This document shows positions 21,774 through 32,490 of a stretch of DNA of 64,000 nt, one piece after another. The DNA is from Stemphylium vesicarium. Taxonomy: Eukaryota > Ascomycota > Dothideomycetes > Pleosporales > Pleosporaceae. The translations under genes were made by a program, and so were the position numbers. Positions within the stretch are counted from its first letter, which is position 1; each line of letters begins with the position of its first letter. The stretch is taken from assembly GCA_004380135.1 (NCBI GenBank), contig QXCR01000126.1, forward strand, positions 1-64,000, in the 5' to 3' direction. The notes under the pieces were generated by a model, which did no database searches, had not been told where the DNA came from, and worked only from the letters and a program-made list of their open reading frames with translations.

Positions 21774-24506
21774 ATGACGTACCCACAGGGCGGCCGAAGG
21801 TATTCGCGTCGACAGCCATGTTGCGCGTACCCACACATCCGCACCATGAACAGCCCATCCAAGCGCCGAAAGAAGAATGATGGCTCCGGACAGCCGGTAC
21901 GCGGCTTGGAACACTTTTTCGCCAAGCAAGCGGCGAAAGCGGTACCCAAAGATGCGACTACGAGTTCTACTACCGGCGGGACGAGTGTAGAGCCGGATGC
22001 TGAGGGATTGACTGACGAACAACTTGCGCGCAGACTTCAGGAACAGTGGGACAAGGAGGATCGAGAGAGGGGGGTGGATACGCAACCTGTGAGCTCCAAT
22101 GAGCTGTATGAAGAACCCAGTAACTCTGCTCCGACCGAGGCTACAAAAGATATTCCAGTCCATGCAAAGGATTCTAGGTCACCAGAGCAGGAGGCAGCAG
22201 AAGAACCGCCCAAAATCGTAAACACACCGAAGAAGAACAACACGCTCTCCCTGCAATCCACCGCTTCCGAAGAAGATGTAATAACGGCAAACATACCCTT
22301 GGACCAAAGCCCGCTTGAGTTCGATCCTAGCAAGTACATACCTGATCTACAAAAGCACTGGGTGGCAGATGGAGGGCATGCGACGTATGCGCTGTTGACG
22401 AGATGCTTCATCTTAGTGAATAGCACTACGAGCCGCATCAAGATTGTAGATACGCTGGTCAACCTCCTACGAACCATTATCGAAAGCGATCCAGGCAGTT
22501 TGCTTCCTGCCGTATGGCTCGCGACGAACGCGATATCGCCCCCATATATCGATCTCGAGCTAGGACTGGGAGGATCTGCGATTTCCAAGGCGCTGAAGAA
22601 GGTGTGTGGCTTGGACAACGCAAGCTTGAAGGCTCTGAGCAGCAAGCATGGGGATGCTGGAGATGTTGCATTTGAAGCGAAGAAGAAACAATCATTCACC
22701 CTGCGCAAACCGAAGCCTCTGACCATCAAGAGTGTATTCGACTCGCTGGTTAAGATTGCAAACAGCAAGGGTAATGGCAGCGTCGAGAATAAACAGAGGA
22801 TCGTCGAAAGACTGGTACAAGATGCCCGAGGTGCAGAAGAGAGTCGATACATTGTACGGACCCTTGTGCAACATCTACGTATAGGTGCCGTCAAGACTAC
22901 GATGCTCATCGCTTTATCACGCGCATTTCTGCTATCGAAGCCCCCAGGCGCCGACTTCGACATCCGCGACCGAAAAGATATGGCGAAGCGGAAGAAGGAG
23001 GAGCTGGCGGAAATTTACAGCAGGAACGAGGAGATTGTAAAAGCGTGTTTCGCCCGAAGACCGAACTACAACGACCTCATACCCGTACTTCTCGAGATCG
23101 GCGTGTGTGACGAACTACTCGTGCGCTGTGGACTGGCACTCCACATTCCACTCAGGCCTATGTTGGGTAGCATCACACGCGACATGGGCGAAATGCTTAC
23201 CAAGCTGCAAGGACGCGACTTTGCTTGCGAGTACAAGTATGATGGGCAGAGGGCGCAAGTGCACTGTGACGACAAGGGCAAGGTCACAATTTTCTCACGC
23301 CATCTGGAAGTCATGACGGACAAGTATCCCGATTTAGTGGCTTTGGTACCCAAGATCCGCGGCGAAGGGGTTTCGAGCTTCATTCTGGAGGGTGAAGTTG
23401 TAGCCGTCGATAGGGAAAGTGGATATCTCAAGACGTTCCAGACACTTGCCAACCGCGCAAGAAAAGATGTCGTGATTGGAGCTGTGACAATCGACGTCTG
23501 TCTCTTCTCATTCGACCTCATGTATCTGAACGGGGAGGAATTGTTGAACAGACCATTTAGGGAGCGAAGGTCACTGCTAAAAAGTCTGTTTGTCGAGATT
23601 CCGCATCACTTCACCTGGGTCAAAAGTCTCGACGCCACATCCGCCGACGTAGAAGCTGTCCAAGCCTTCTTCCAAAGCGCTCTAGACATAAAATGCGAAG
23701 GCATCATGGTCAAGATCCTAGACAACCTCCCAAATCCCGACCTTCTAGCCGATGGAAACGAAGAAGCAGGCCTGGAGAAAACGCACTCCCTTCCCCCAAC
23801 CCCAAAGACAAAGAGACCAACCAAGTCCAAAACAAAAGCCAAACCAACCGACGCCGAACAAGACGATCAGCGACAACAACCAAAACCCCCAAGCCGCCGC
23901 AAAGCCCTCCTCTCCACCTACGAACCAGACAAACGCCTCGACTCATGGCTCAAAGTGAAAAAAGACTACAGCACCACATCGGAAACCCTCGACCTAATCC
24001 CCATCGCCGCCTTCCACGGCTCGGGCCGCAAAGCAGCATGGTGGTCCCCGATCCTGCTCGCGATCCGCAACGCTGAGACAGGGCAGCTGGAAGCCGTGAC
24101 AAAATGCATGTCGGGCTTCACCGACGCCTTCTACAAAGCCAATCGCGCAAAGTACAATCCAGACGACGAGGACTGCACGGCTGTGCTGGATGCCAAACCG
24201 CACTATGTAGAGTATAATGGCGGGGCGGGTACGCCCGTGGTTTGGTTCGAGCCGCAGGAGGTGTGGGAGGTGGCGTTTGCGGATTTGACGCTGAGTCCGA
24301 CGTATACGGCGGCGATTGGGCTGGTGAGTGAGGAGAGGGGGCTGAGTACGCGGTTTCCGCGCTTCCTAAGGGTGAGGGAGGATAAGGGGATTGAGGAGGC
24401 GACCGAAGCGGCAGAGTTGGCGGCGTTGTATAGGAAGCAGGAGGCGAAGGCGCCGCTGAGGAAGGATGAAGGGGTTAAAGAAGAGGAAGACGAGGACGGT
24501 GAGTAG
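21774..24506 (+). CDS. CDC9: DNA ligase I (ATP-dependent)
   Basis: Replicative ATP-dependent DNA ligase that seals Okazaki fragments and completes excision repair. One exon, 910 codons. The nucleotidyltransferase motif KYDGQRAQ contains the adenylated lysine near residue 488. DNA-binding domain sequence lies upstream and the OB-fold downstream (AFHGSGRKAAWWSPILLAIR, then FTDAFYKANRAKYNPDDEDC). A PCNA-binding (PIP-like) motif sits near the N-terminus (GLEHFFAKQ). Two in-frame ATGs matter. Starting at 21774 adds 24 residues that are Arg-rich with no acidic residue, like a mitochondrial presequence; starting at 21846 gives MNSPSKRRKKNDG, a nuclear-type start. An insertion of about 60 residues rich in Lys, Pro and Thr lies near residues 665-725, between catalytic and OB domains. 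Confidence 0.95.
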   Translation: MTYPQGGRRYSRRQPCCAYPHIRTMNSPSKRRKKNDGSGQPVRGLEHFFAKQAAKAVPKDATTSSTTGGTSVEPDAEGLTDEQLARRLQEQWDKEDRERGVDTQPVSSNELYEEPSNSAPTEATKDIPVHAKDSRSPEQEAAEEPPKIVNTPKKNNTLSLQSTASEEDVITANIPLDQSPLEFDPSKYIPDLQKHWVADGGHATYALLTRCFILVNSTTSRIKIVDTLVNLLRTIIESDPGSLLPAVWLATNAISPPYIDLELGLGGSAISKALKKVCGLDNASLKALSSKHGDAGDVAFEAKKKQSFTLRKPKPLTIKSVFDSLVKIANSKGNGSVENKQRIVERLVQDARGAEESRYIVRTLVQHLRIGAVKTTMLIALSRAFLLSKPPGADFDIRDRKDMAKRKKEELAEIYSRNEEIVKACFARRPNYNDLIPVLLEIGVCDELLVRCGLALHIPLRPMLGSITRDMGEMLTKLQGRDFACEYKYDGQRAQVHCDDKGKVTIFSRHLEVMTDKYPDLVALVPKIRGEGVSSFILEGEVVAVDRESGYLKTFQTLANRARKDVVIGAVTIDVCLFSFDLMYLNGEELLNRPFRERRSLLKSLFVEIPHHFTWVKSLDATSADVEAVQAFFQSALDIKCEGIMVKILDNLPNPDLLADGNEEAGLEKTHSLPPTPKTKRPTKSKTKAKPTDAEQDDQRQQPKPPSRRKALLSTYEPDKRLDSWLKVKKDYSTTSETLDLIPIAAFHGSGRKAAWWSPILLAIRNAETGQLEAVTKCMSGFTDAFYKANRAKYNPDDEDCTAVLDAKPHYVEYNGGAGTPVVWFEPQEVWEVAFADLTLSPTYTAAIGLVSEERGLSTRFPRFLRVREDKGIEEATEAAELAALYRKQEAKAPLRKDEGVKEEEDEDGE

Positions 24507-24953
24507 ATGTAGTTTGTCTGGATACCCTTGTAATGTATATGCAAAGTCACGTTTTGTTTGTCATGTCGAGGATTAATATGTTGTAGTGAAAAACACTCTG
24601 TGATTACTGGTAACTAAGAAGATACCACCTTGCTTCCTTCCGTAATAACTATCCTCCATCGTACTTCCAGCACCTGATACTTCAGCGTGCGAAACCTCAA
24701 ACATCCATATCTGTTCCTTCAAGGAGAGATCGAGATAGGAAACCCGTGAATCCTGCAACGAGGGATATCTGCTCTGCTCTGCCATACCGCATCTCAGCAC
24801 TGTGGGGGAGCATGGGTACCACACGAACCCGTGTGCCGGCATGTTCCTCCTCTGCCGAAGGAAAAAGGTCTTATCGTCGTCACGCGCGGAGCGCGATCGC
24901 TCGGCGGGAGGAGAGCGGGCAGTGGGGGGGCATAGAGCGATATTTCCACACGT
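24507..24953. other. Convergent intergenic region
   Basis: Lies between the stop codons of DNA ligase I and eIF1. No gene or repeat recognised. Confidence 0.6.
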
Positions 24954-25453
24954 TTAGAAACCGTGAACCTTGATGGTCTTGCCGTCAAGGCCCAGGCCCT
25001 CTTTCTTGTCGGTCAAGAAGTCCTGAACATCCTTGCGCTGGTCGCCCTGCAACTGGATCACCTCTCCCATCTCGCTGTCTGCGACGACGGTGCCATTGCA
25101 GGCAAACTTCTTCTTGATGACTTTGAGAATCTTTTTCTGGTCGAACTTCTTGGGTAGGCCCTGGACGGTCGTCAAGGTCTTGCGACCATTGCGCTCTGTT
25201 GGGAGGTTGACGTCAGCCTTGCGCGAATTGTTGGGAAGGGCGGAAAGGGGGGGGGGGGGGGAAGACGGTGAATAACGACAACGCTGTTGTCGCACTGAGA
25301 GCGCGACGACGAAGATGGTGATTGAAAGGGAGAATACTTACGTTGAATACGGATATGAATGTAGTTCTGCTGCGTGCCCTTTACTTCTCCTCCAGCATCG
25401 TCGGCCTCCGCGAACGGATCGAAGGACTTGAGATTCTGGATGTCCGTGGTCAT
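24954..25453 (-). CDS. SUI1: Translation initiation factor eIF1
   Basis: eIF1 (Sui1) binds the 40S subunit near the P site and enforces start-codon fidelity. Exons on the minus strand are 25453-25342 and 25195-24954, giving 117 residues, the usual family length. The protein begins MTTDIQNLKSFDPFAEADD. The splice creates IHIRIQQRNGRKTLTTVQGL, followed by the conserved basic KKFDQKKILKVIKKKFACNG and a C-terminal GDQRKDVQDFLTDKKEGLG. The 146-nt intron is long for this window and contains a 15-base G run on the plus strand (C15 in the transcript). Divergent from the S41 protease gene. Confidence 0.97.
25247..25261. repeat. Poly-G homopolymer, 15 nt, inside the eIF1 intron
   Basis: Uninterrupted G15 on the plus strand, therefore C15 in the eIF1 pre-mRNA, about 50 nt upstream of the acceptor site. 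The length is probably uncertain in this assembly. Confidence 0.9.
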
Positions 25454-26691
25454 GAAATCGACTGGCGCGATTTGTTGGTGTTGAGAGGGACGGGCGTGGG
25501 TAAAGGTGGGTTGAAGAAGCGGTTTGGGTGGAGATGAGGCGTGTGGATGAGAGTTGGTGATGGAGTGTGGAGCGGTCGAGGGTATTAAGCGGCGAAGGGT
25601 GGCGACGGCGCCCGGGCATCAATGGGGGGCGCCTGCGGGTGGTCTAAGCCCCGCTGCCAAGTCAATAGCGTGGGGCTTGGGCCTGGCTGCATGTGACAGT
25701 ACGGCGACGCTTCAAGTACATTCACTGCTGCACTCGATTGACTCATCTTCTCGCTCGCTTACGACTACTTTCTATGAAAGCTTAGTCACTGTCTGGTTCG
25801 AGATGCTGGACACGACCACCCTTATCCAGGGCATAATTGCCCTCCGCTATCGCGTTTCACATGCGCGGACGCGCCACTTCTGATACGCCCTCGTCAGGGT
25901 CAATTTCTATTGCGAGATCAGGCGGCAGGCGATGGAGCGTGTCTAGTCTGTCAAGAGTGAGGAGAGTGAAAAGTGGCCAGAAGTCTGGGTCGTCAAGTTT
26001 CAATAAACCAGAGGGGGGTTCCTTTTGTCTCGAAGGGCTTGGGAGGGTGGTCTGTTTCGTCTCAGAACGTTGAGAACGTTTCAACATCCGAAGAAACGTG
26101 TGTACTTGCATTTTCGACAAAGTCCATCGCTGCCATCAGTGCAAGACTGATGAAAAATCGCTCGAATCAAGGACGCATCGATCCCGTTCTGCGGTGGTAA
26201 TCATGGCATTGTAGAAGATTGTCTTCCCAACGCTGGCCAGCCAGACGACAGCTCTTTGCCGATACGTATCTTGTTTCGAGCTCCATGCCTATAGCGCTTG
26301 GTCATTACTATGGGTTTCGGCACGACAGTGGTTCGCGCTACAGTACACTTTAGCCTTCCTTAGCATTGCACACGATGCGCATTTGAAGCGCGCCAAGTGT
26401 GGGTAGAACTACGCGGCTATTGAGACGGCGGCACACCCTACTCAGTACATTCTATCTCCTCTTCTTCGTCCTCTTTCGTTGCTCATTCAGACTTTGTTCT
26501 GTTGCTCGGGGCCCATATGTCCCATTAGACTTCGTTTCTCCCATACCTCTTCGTTCATACTCTCAGCGCTGGTACGCTTTACTTAATATCTAATTCCATC
26601 TGCTCTGTGAGCGAGACAGTCAGCCCAATACAGGAAATTTGGCATTGAGCGCCCATAATTACCCCAGTACATACTCTACCTTTCCGAAGAG
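25454..26691. promoter_or_regulatory. Divergent intergenic region, eIF1 / S41 protease
   Basis: 1.24 kb between two divergent starts. No gene recognised. The 120 bp before 26692 are pyrimidine-rich, consistent with a 5' UTR. Confidence 0.45.
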
Positions 26692-29226
26692 ATGCGATCT
26701 ACTGTGCTGCTGGTAGGCGCATTTTGCGGCCTCTCGGTTGCCAACCCTCATCCATGGATGTACGGTGTTCCTGATTACCCGGACCTGGACATGAATGAAG
26801 TCATGACACAAGCCGATGTCGACACAATGATGGCAGCAACTGAAAACAATACAACAGCCTCGACTTCAGCGGATGCCCTCAACTCCACAGTCCCGTCATC
26901 AGCATCATCAGGACAAGAGCCATGCGCGGTTGTCAGCCGAGCAATAGCTGCCCTACCTTCTGGAGCCAGGCCAATTGTCCCTGCTGAGCTTGGAGTGCAA
27001 TGCCTGCAGTCGGTTCCTCTCGACAAAGAAGGAAACGTCAAGTTAATCGACGACATCAAAGTCATGGCAAAATGGCAGTCAAACCTTGCATACTTGAAAA
27101 CACCACCAGAAAAGTACACCGAAGAGCCCATTGATATCATGGGCGAACTAGACACCATGCAGAGCCAACTCACTTCGGGTGGTTTCAAAACAGAGTACGA
27201 CTTCCAGCTGAGGATGCTGAATCTATTTAACAAAGCCTACGACAATCACTTTGCCTATCAACCAGACATCCTTGCTTCAGCAATGCAATTTCAAAGACCA
27301 CCCGGTTCCGAGCTTGTATCTGTTTCCTCGGACGGCATGGCTTTACCGGAGATCTACACATACAGAGATGTTGTAAAAGCAAACAACGACTCCTCCTTCA
27401 CACCATCACCCATAAAGATGATCAACGGTATGAGTGCCAAAGACTACCTTGCCAACGCATCTCTTGCCTCGGACTTTCACGACGCCGATACTCGATGGAA
27501 TGCCTTATTCCCCTCTCAAGCCCTTCTCGCTTCTGGCACCACTTTCCTCGGTTCTTTCCGCACTGGCCAGTACCAAGGTCCAAACACTACGTTCGAGTTT
27601 GCAAATGGCACAACCTGGTCCCAGATGAACGTTGCCGTTGCTTTTGGAAACTTTACCGGTGTTGATAGTGGAAAAGCATTCTTTGAGCGGTTTTGCACTG
27701 GGCCTAAACCTGTCACTGCGGCTCCGGTTTCGCCGCCGCCTAGCAACACCTCGAGTCCTTCAGCACCCACTACCGCACCCGAACCTTCACATATTGGGTA
27801 CCCGAAGGCTGAGCTGATCAACCCTAACCTTGCTGTTGGAGGGTACTACCTCGATGGCTCGGAATACCAGGTACGTTTTAACTCCTACATCACGTGTCTA
27901 CCTAACTAACTTGTCCAGAACGTAGCCATTCTCAGCATCCCCTCATACGTATCTCCAGACGCGCAGAGTTTCCAAAACACCATGCGTGACTTCATCCGCA
28001 TGTCACAGAAAGCGGGTAAAACAAAGATGATCTTCGACCTGCGCGGAAACGGCGGCGGCAACGCAATCCTGGGCTACGACACCTTCAAGCAAGTCTATCC
28101 ACAAGAGACGGCCGAGCCGTACGGTGGAACGCGATTCCGCGCCAACGACGCCTTGAACGCTGCAGGAAATATGACGCAGGACTTCCTCGCCAACAAGACA
28201 TACGTGCAATTGAACCAAACCGCCTTTCTCGAATCCTTCGGCCCCGGCGCCACCACAGACGACGTCTTTGCTCTCACTGCGGGTTTCAACTACCAACATA
28301 TCCTCGACGTAGACAACAACGCCATAGCAAACTGGCAACAGCTCTTTGGCCCGCAACAAAGCAACAACGACTCCTTCACCACAACACTCCGCTACAACTT
28401 CAGTGATAGCGTAAGTACCACCTACCGCGGTTTTAGCGTCATCGGCTACAACGACAACGCGAGTGAAACGAGTACGCCCCAGCCGTTCCGCGCCCAAGAC
28501 ATGGTCATGCTGCACGACGGCATGTGTAGTTCGACCTGCGCGATTGTATCCGAACTTTTGAAGAACCAGGGCGCTGTTCGCACTATTGCTATTGGTGGGC
28601 GACCGCAGCCTGGACCTATGCAGGGCGTTGGCGGTACAAAGGGCGCGCAGGTTTTCTCCTGGGACGACATTCAGGTGCGCATGCAGGCTATATATTTCCT
28701 TGGTTCCCCTGAGCAGCAAAAACAATGGGATACCATGGATCTCGGCAAGACTGCGTTTGCGCAGCAGCTGTTCAAGCGGTCCGCCTACAGCGGAGGACAG
28801 ATCGCTGGTGGTGTTAATTTGAAGGATAATCTTAGGTTCAATGATGAGTCGGGTGTGCCGCTCGAGTTCATGTATGAGGCAGCAGACTGTAGGATGTGGT
28901 TTACGGCCAAGATGATCAGTGATGTGACTGAGGTCTGGAAGGGCGCTGCGGACCGCATGTTTGCTGGAAATGGGACGACTGGGTGTGTGCAGGGTAGCAC
29001 CATGGACCCGAGTACTGTGTCCGGAGGTGGCCAGTTGAGGGGTGGAGATGGTAGTCTGACGGAAAAGAGTGAGAGTCAGTTCACTGGACAGGGTATACAG
29101 GGGAGTAGCGGTAACGGGACCAGTGATCAGCCGCAAGAGTTTCCCGGAGGGGCGGAAAGGCTGGGGACGCGGAGTTGGGTCTGGAGCATCGCAGCGGCGG
29201 CTCTTGTCGGAAGCGTCATTGTGTAG
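26692..29226 (+). CDS. Secreted S41-family serine protease, probably GPI-anchored
   Basis: Extracellular protease-like protein of the fungal S41 (C-terminal-processing peptidase) group. Exons 26692-27870 and 27919-29226 give 828 residues. The first 18 residues form a signal peptide (MRSTVLLVGAFCGLSVANP). An N-terminal region with many N-glycosylation sequons is followed by a Ser/Pro/Thr-rich linker. The S41 catalytic core begins after the intron: TKMIFDLRGNGGGNAILGYD, a typical S41 strand-loop, then DGMCSSTCAIVSELLKNQG, with the likely nucleophile serine. The C-terminus ends in a Gly/Ser-rich stretch and a short hydrophobic tail (WVWSIAAAALVGSVIV), which suggests a GPI anchor. Substrates are unknown. 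The 48-nt intron has a good donor and a CTAAC branch site. Confidence 0.88.
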
Positions 29227-29578
29227 TTGAATCACATTGCCTTGGGCGTAACAAGCGTTCACGATTTCTCTTCCTTGACTTTGCAAAACATCTTCACGCG
29301 ATGTAGACAAATGATGTTGAACGGTTGAAAATTGTATGATATTTCGTATGCGGTTGTCCAAGACATACCACATCGTCTGCGCGTTTCTTCCCCTAGACTG
29401 CTTGCTGGGATGGCGGTGTACTTTTGGGGTATATAGTAAACCATCTCAAGTCATTTCTGCATTGCTGTCCAGAATGACTGGCATGCCGCTATTGCATGCT
29501 GACGCAGTTTTAGTGTCCGCCTCTAACGCCGACCGTGCCATCCGTAGTCTCATGTCATCATGTTCACTATCACATCAC
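29227..29578. other. Convergent intergenic region
   Basis: 352 bp between the ends of the S41 protease and eIF3k. No feature recognised. Confidence 0.5.
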
Positions 29579-30569
29579 TCATGCGGGCTGCTCGTAGGCC
29601 CTCTTGATGACCCTTGCAAATTCTGCGAACGTGTTAGTGGGTGCTTGGCGAAGCTTCGGCTGAGAGCAACTTACGGTCAAACTTGACGTTCTCACGAACA
29701 ACGGTGCCCTTAGCCTCGTTGTCCTTGTTGATGGGTATCTTGATCTTGGCACCATCGACGTTCCACGCACATACGCTACCAACGAAGTGATCAAATTCGC
29801 TTCCGGAAAGGTTCAACCATGACTCAAGGATGCTTCGGTCGACCTCTCGTACTGCCTGGCTGACAGTTGCGGCAATGCGCACGCGCATCAGCTCCTCGAA
29901 GCCCGACACGTCGGCAATCAAGTCGGCGTACAGGTCGTCAGAGTCTAGCGTTGACCAGAAGGTGGCGTAGTCAGCGCCCTCGAGCAGATTTCTCAGCTCG
30001 TTAAGCTTCTGGACAGCTTCTGACAGGGGAGCATCGCCAGCAGCTGGGTTGTGTAATGAGGAGGAGAGAGGAGCCAGGACGTGTGGGGGGAGAAGCGAAA
30101 GACCAAGGGAGAAGTCGGGACTCGGGAAGACGGTGAGAGCCTTGACGAGAATGTTGGTGATGGTCTCATCCTTGGCAAGGTGAGGGTTGAACTGGTAGCT
30201 GGAGTATCGATGTTAGCGAGAGGTAACGAAGATACTAGAGGACAATAACAATGCGTTGACAAAGCTTTCAGATAGAGCTAATAATAAAACTTCAGCGGGC
30301 GGAGCGATTCAGACTCCGGCACCTCGGGTAATAGGAAACGTTGTGGTTGTTTATTCATCTCGTAGCATAGTATAGAGGAAAGGGGGAGATGACACGTACA
30401 GCTTCAACAGAGCGAGGTTGGCGTAGCAGTCGTACGTCTGGTTCTCGCATTGCTGCATGACATAGTCCTGGAAGACGCCAGTCGTCTCTGGGTTGTAGCG
30501 ATCCAGGCCATCGAGGATCTGCTGCATGTGATCCGGCCGCTCAGGCGCGAGGTCGAAAGGGGCGCCCAT
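29579..30569 (-). CDS. Translation initiation factor eIF3 subunit K
   Basis: eIF3k, a non-essential PCI-domain subunit of the octameric core of eIF3, absent from budding yeast but usual in filamentous fungi. Minus-strand exons 30569-30400, 30198-29675 and 29622-29579 join to 245 residues. The start MGAPFDLAPERPDHMQQILD and the following DRYNPETTGVFQDYVMQQCE are characteristic. HEAT-like helices run to a PCI/winged-helix C-terminus (SWLNLSGSEFDHFVGSVCAW) and the protein ends RVIKRAYEQPA. The first intron is 201 nt, long for this window; the second is 52 nt. Divergent from TSR4 across only 167 bp. Confidence 0.95.
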
Positions 30570-30736
30570 GGTGGTTGTGTGGATGAGCGACGAAGAGTTG
30601 GTGTTGCAGGTTGAAAATCGCTCGCTCAGTGCGAGACAGAGCACTGGCCACCAAGCAGCCCCGCGTCACTCGGAAAAAGTTCCCAGCTTAGACCCCGCCA
30701 TGCCTTCCAACACGGACTGAGAAAAGGAGAAGCAAA
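30570..30736. promoter_or_regulatory. Short bidirectional promoter, eIF3k / TSR4
   Basis: Only 167 bp separate the divergent start codons of eIF3k and Tsr4, so the two genes must share promoter sequence and both 5' UTRs. No specific factor site is claimed. Confidence 0.7.
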
Positions 30737-32107
30737 ATGGCCCCTTTTGACGACGATTCCTCGGATGGCGGCGACGACTACACCGAGACCAGTGTTCTAC
30801 TAGGTTATGCCGCCAAAGATGCCACAGCCGACGCTGTTTCTCACCTTGGAGGCGCACCGGTATGCATGGCACCGATGCAGTATGCGACAGTCCATCACTA
30901 AGACGTGATTTAGAATTGGATAGACGAGAAGACAGCCCCGTCAGGCGCATTAGCAAAGTGCAAAGTCTGCAATGGCCTCCTCAGTCTCTTGCTTGAACTC
31001 AACGGCGACATGCCCGACACTTTTCCCGGTCACGAGCGAAGACTATACATCTGGACGTGTCGGCGCAAGACGTGTAGGAGGAAAGAGGGCAGCGTGAGAG
31101 GTATTCGTGGATTGCGCGTCGCAAAGGGCGCCAGTAAGAAGACGGCCACTGCGAAGAACGAGAAAAAGGAAGTCAAGCAGGAGGAAAAGCCGCAACCCAA
31201 GATTGGCGAGTCGCTGTTCGGTGTGACGAATGGTGCAGGCGTATCGGCGACTGCGAACCCATTCTCGAACCCCTTCTCCTCCAAATCCAATGGTGCAGGA
31301 GCGGCAAACCCTTTCTCTTCGCAATCAGGCAGCTTGAACCCGTTCGGCGCCCCAGCACCTGCGGCCGCCGCGCCCGCCAATGCGCCCGAGGAAAAGAAGG
31401 ACGAGGCTACTACCACCCTTCCCGAAACATTTGCGTCGAAAGCGCGCATCTCCGAGCCACCCCCATCCGAGCCACAGCCCGCGCGTCCACACGAACCATG
31501 GCCAGCAAACTCAGACTTTCCTACGCCGTTTCCACACTACCACCTCGATGCCGAATACGAGACTCTAGACGCCCCTTCGACCCCCTCAATACCAGCGAAC
31601 GTGCGTATGGAAATAGACGGCGAGGGTAGTGCAAGCAGCGGCGGTGGCAAGGAAGACAAGGAATTGTTCGAGTCATCCATGGACAGGACATTCCAGAAGT
31701 TCGCAGATCGCGTAGGCGAGAACGCCGAGCAGGTACTGCGCTATGAGTTCAAGGGCAAGCCGCTGCTGTACAGTGACAACGACGCCATCGGAAAGGCCCT
31801 GGCCCCTCATTCCGAGAACGGCACCTCTTCCAACGCGAAGGTCACAACGGCAGGCTCAAGAGGGGGGTCAGGTTTCCCTCGTTGCCAGATTTGCGGCGCC
31901 GATAGGGTATTCGAGGTTCAGCTGACGCCACATGCTATCACTGAGCTTGAGGCCGAGGAGATGAGCCTCGATGGCATGGAGTGGGGCACAATCATCATGG
32001 CTGTCTGCAGTAAAGACTGCACACCCAGTGATGTTCAAGAAGGCGAAGTTGGATATGTGGAGGAATGGGTTGGTGTGCAGTGGGAGGAGGTTCCCTCGAA
32101 CAAGTAG
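30737..32107 (+). CDS. TSR4: Tsr4/PDCD2-family 40S ribosome biogenesis protein
   Basis: Orthologue of Tsr4 and human PDCD2/PDCD2L, dedicated chaperones of ribosomal protein uS5 (Rps2) needed for 20S pre-rRNA processing. Exons 30737-30859 and 30914-32107 give 438 residues. The acidic N-terminus (MAPFDDDSSDGGDDYTETSV) leads into LLGYAAKDATADAVSHLGGA and, across the splice, NWIDEKTAPSGALAKCKVCN, the first conserved motif. A zinc-binding-type CxxC pair (CKVCN and CRRKTCRRK) follows. A Lys/Pro/Phe-rich linker separates this from the C-terminal PDCD2_C domain (FQKFADRVGENAEQVLRYEF, then FPRCQICGADRVFEVQLTPH). The tail ends VGVQWEEVPSNK. Confidence 0.94.
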
Positions 32108-32490
32108 GATCATAACGATGCTTTTCGCATTCCCGGCCTTTGGCATAACGAAAGTGATAGAATTATCTACCTTATGTCACCTTCATCTCTGAATTCGGCC
32201 CTCGCCTCAACGTTCCCGACCAGCTTCAATAGTCATTCTCACCTTTACCTCTCGACACTTTGACTTTACCTCGTCCGGTAGAGAATCGTCTACCACCATA
32301 TAAAGGACGTCTCCTACCACATCTGCAGTTGATTTTCTGTCTACTAACCACCCATACAAGCCTTCCCTTGTCAACACCACAGGCGCCTCGATATACAGAA
32401 GCAAGTACTATCGCTGTCACTCAACCTGGAAGAGTACACTAACTGTGGGGTCCGCAGCCAGAGATTTATTGCCAACAAGCATCTAGTGTC
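32108..32490. other. Intergenic region
   Basis: 383 bp after TSR4. No gene recognised. Confidence 0.5.

Noticed and set aside
28003..29373. A 456-codon minus-strand ORF opposite the S41 protease second exon
   Set aside because: It mirrors the codon phase of a well-supported coding exon, has no recognisable domain, and its sequence is what antisense of a stop-poor coding frame gives.
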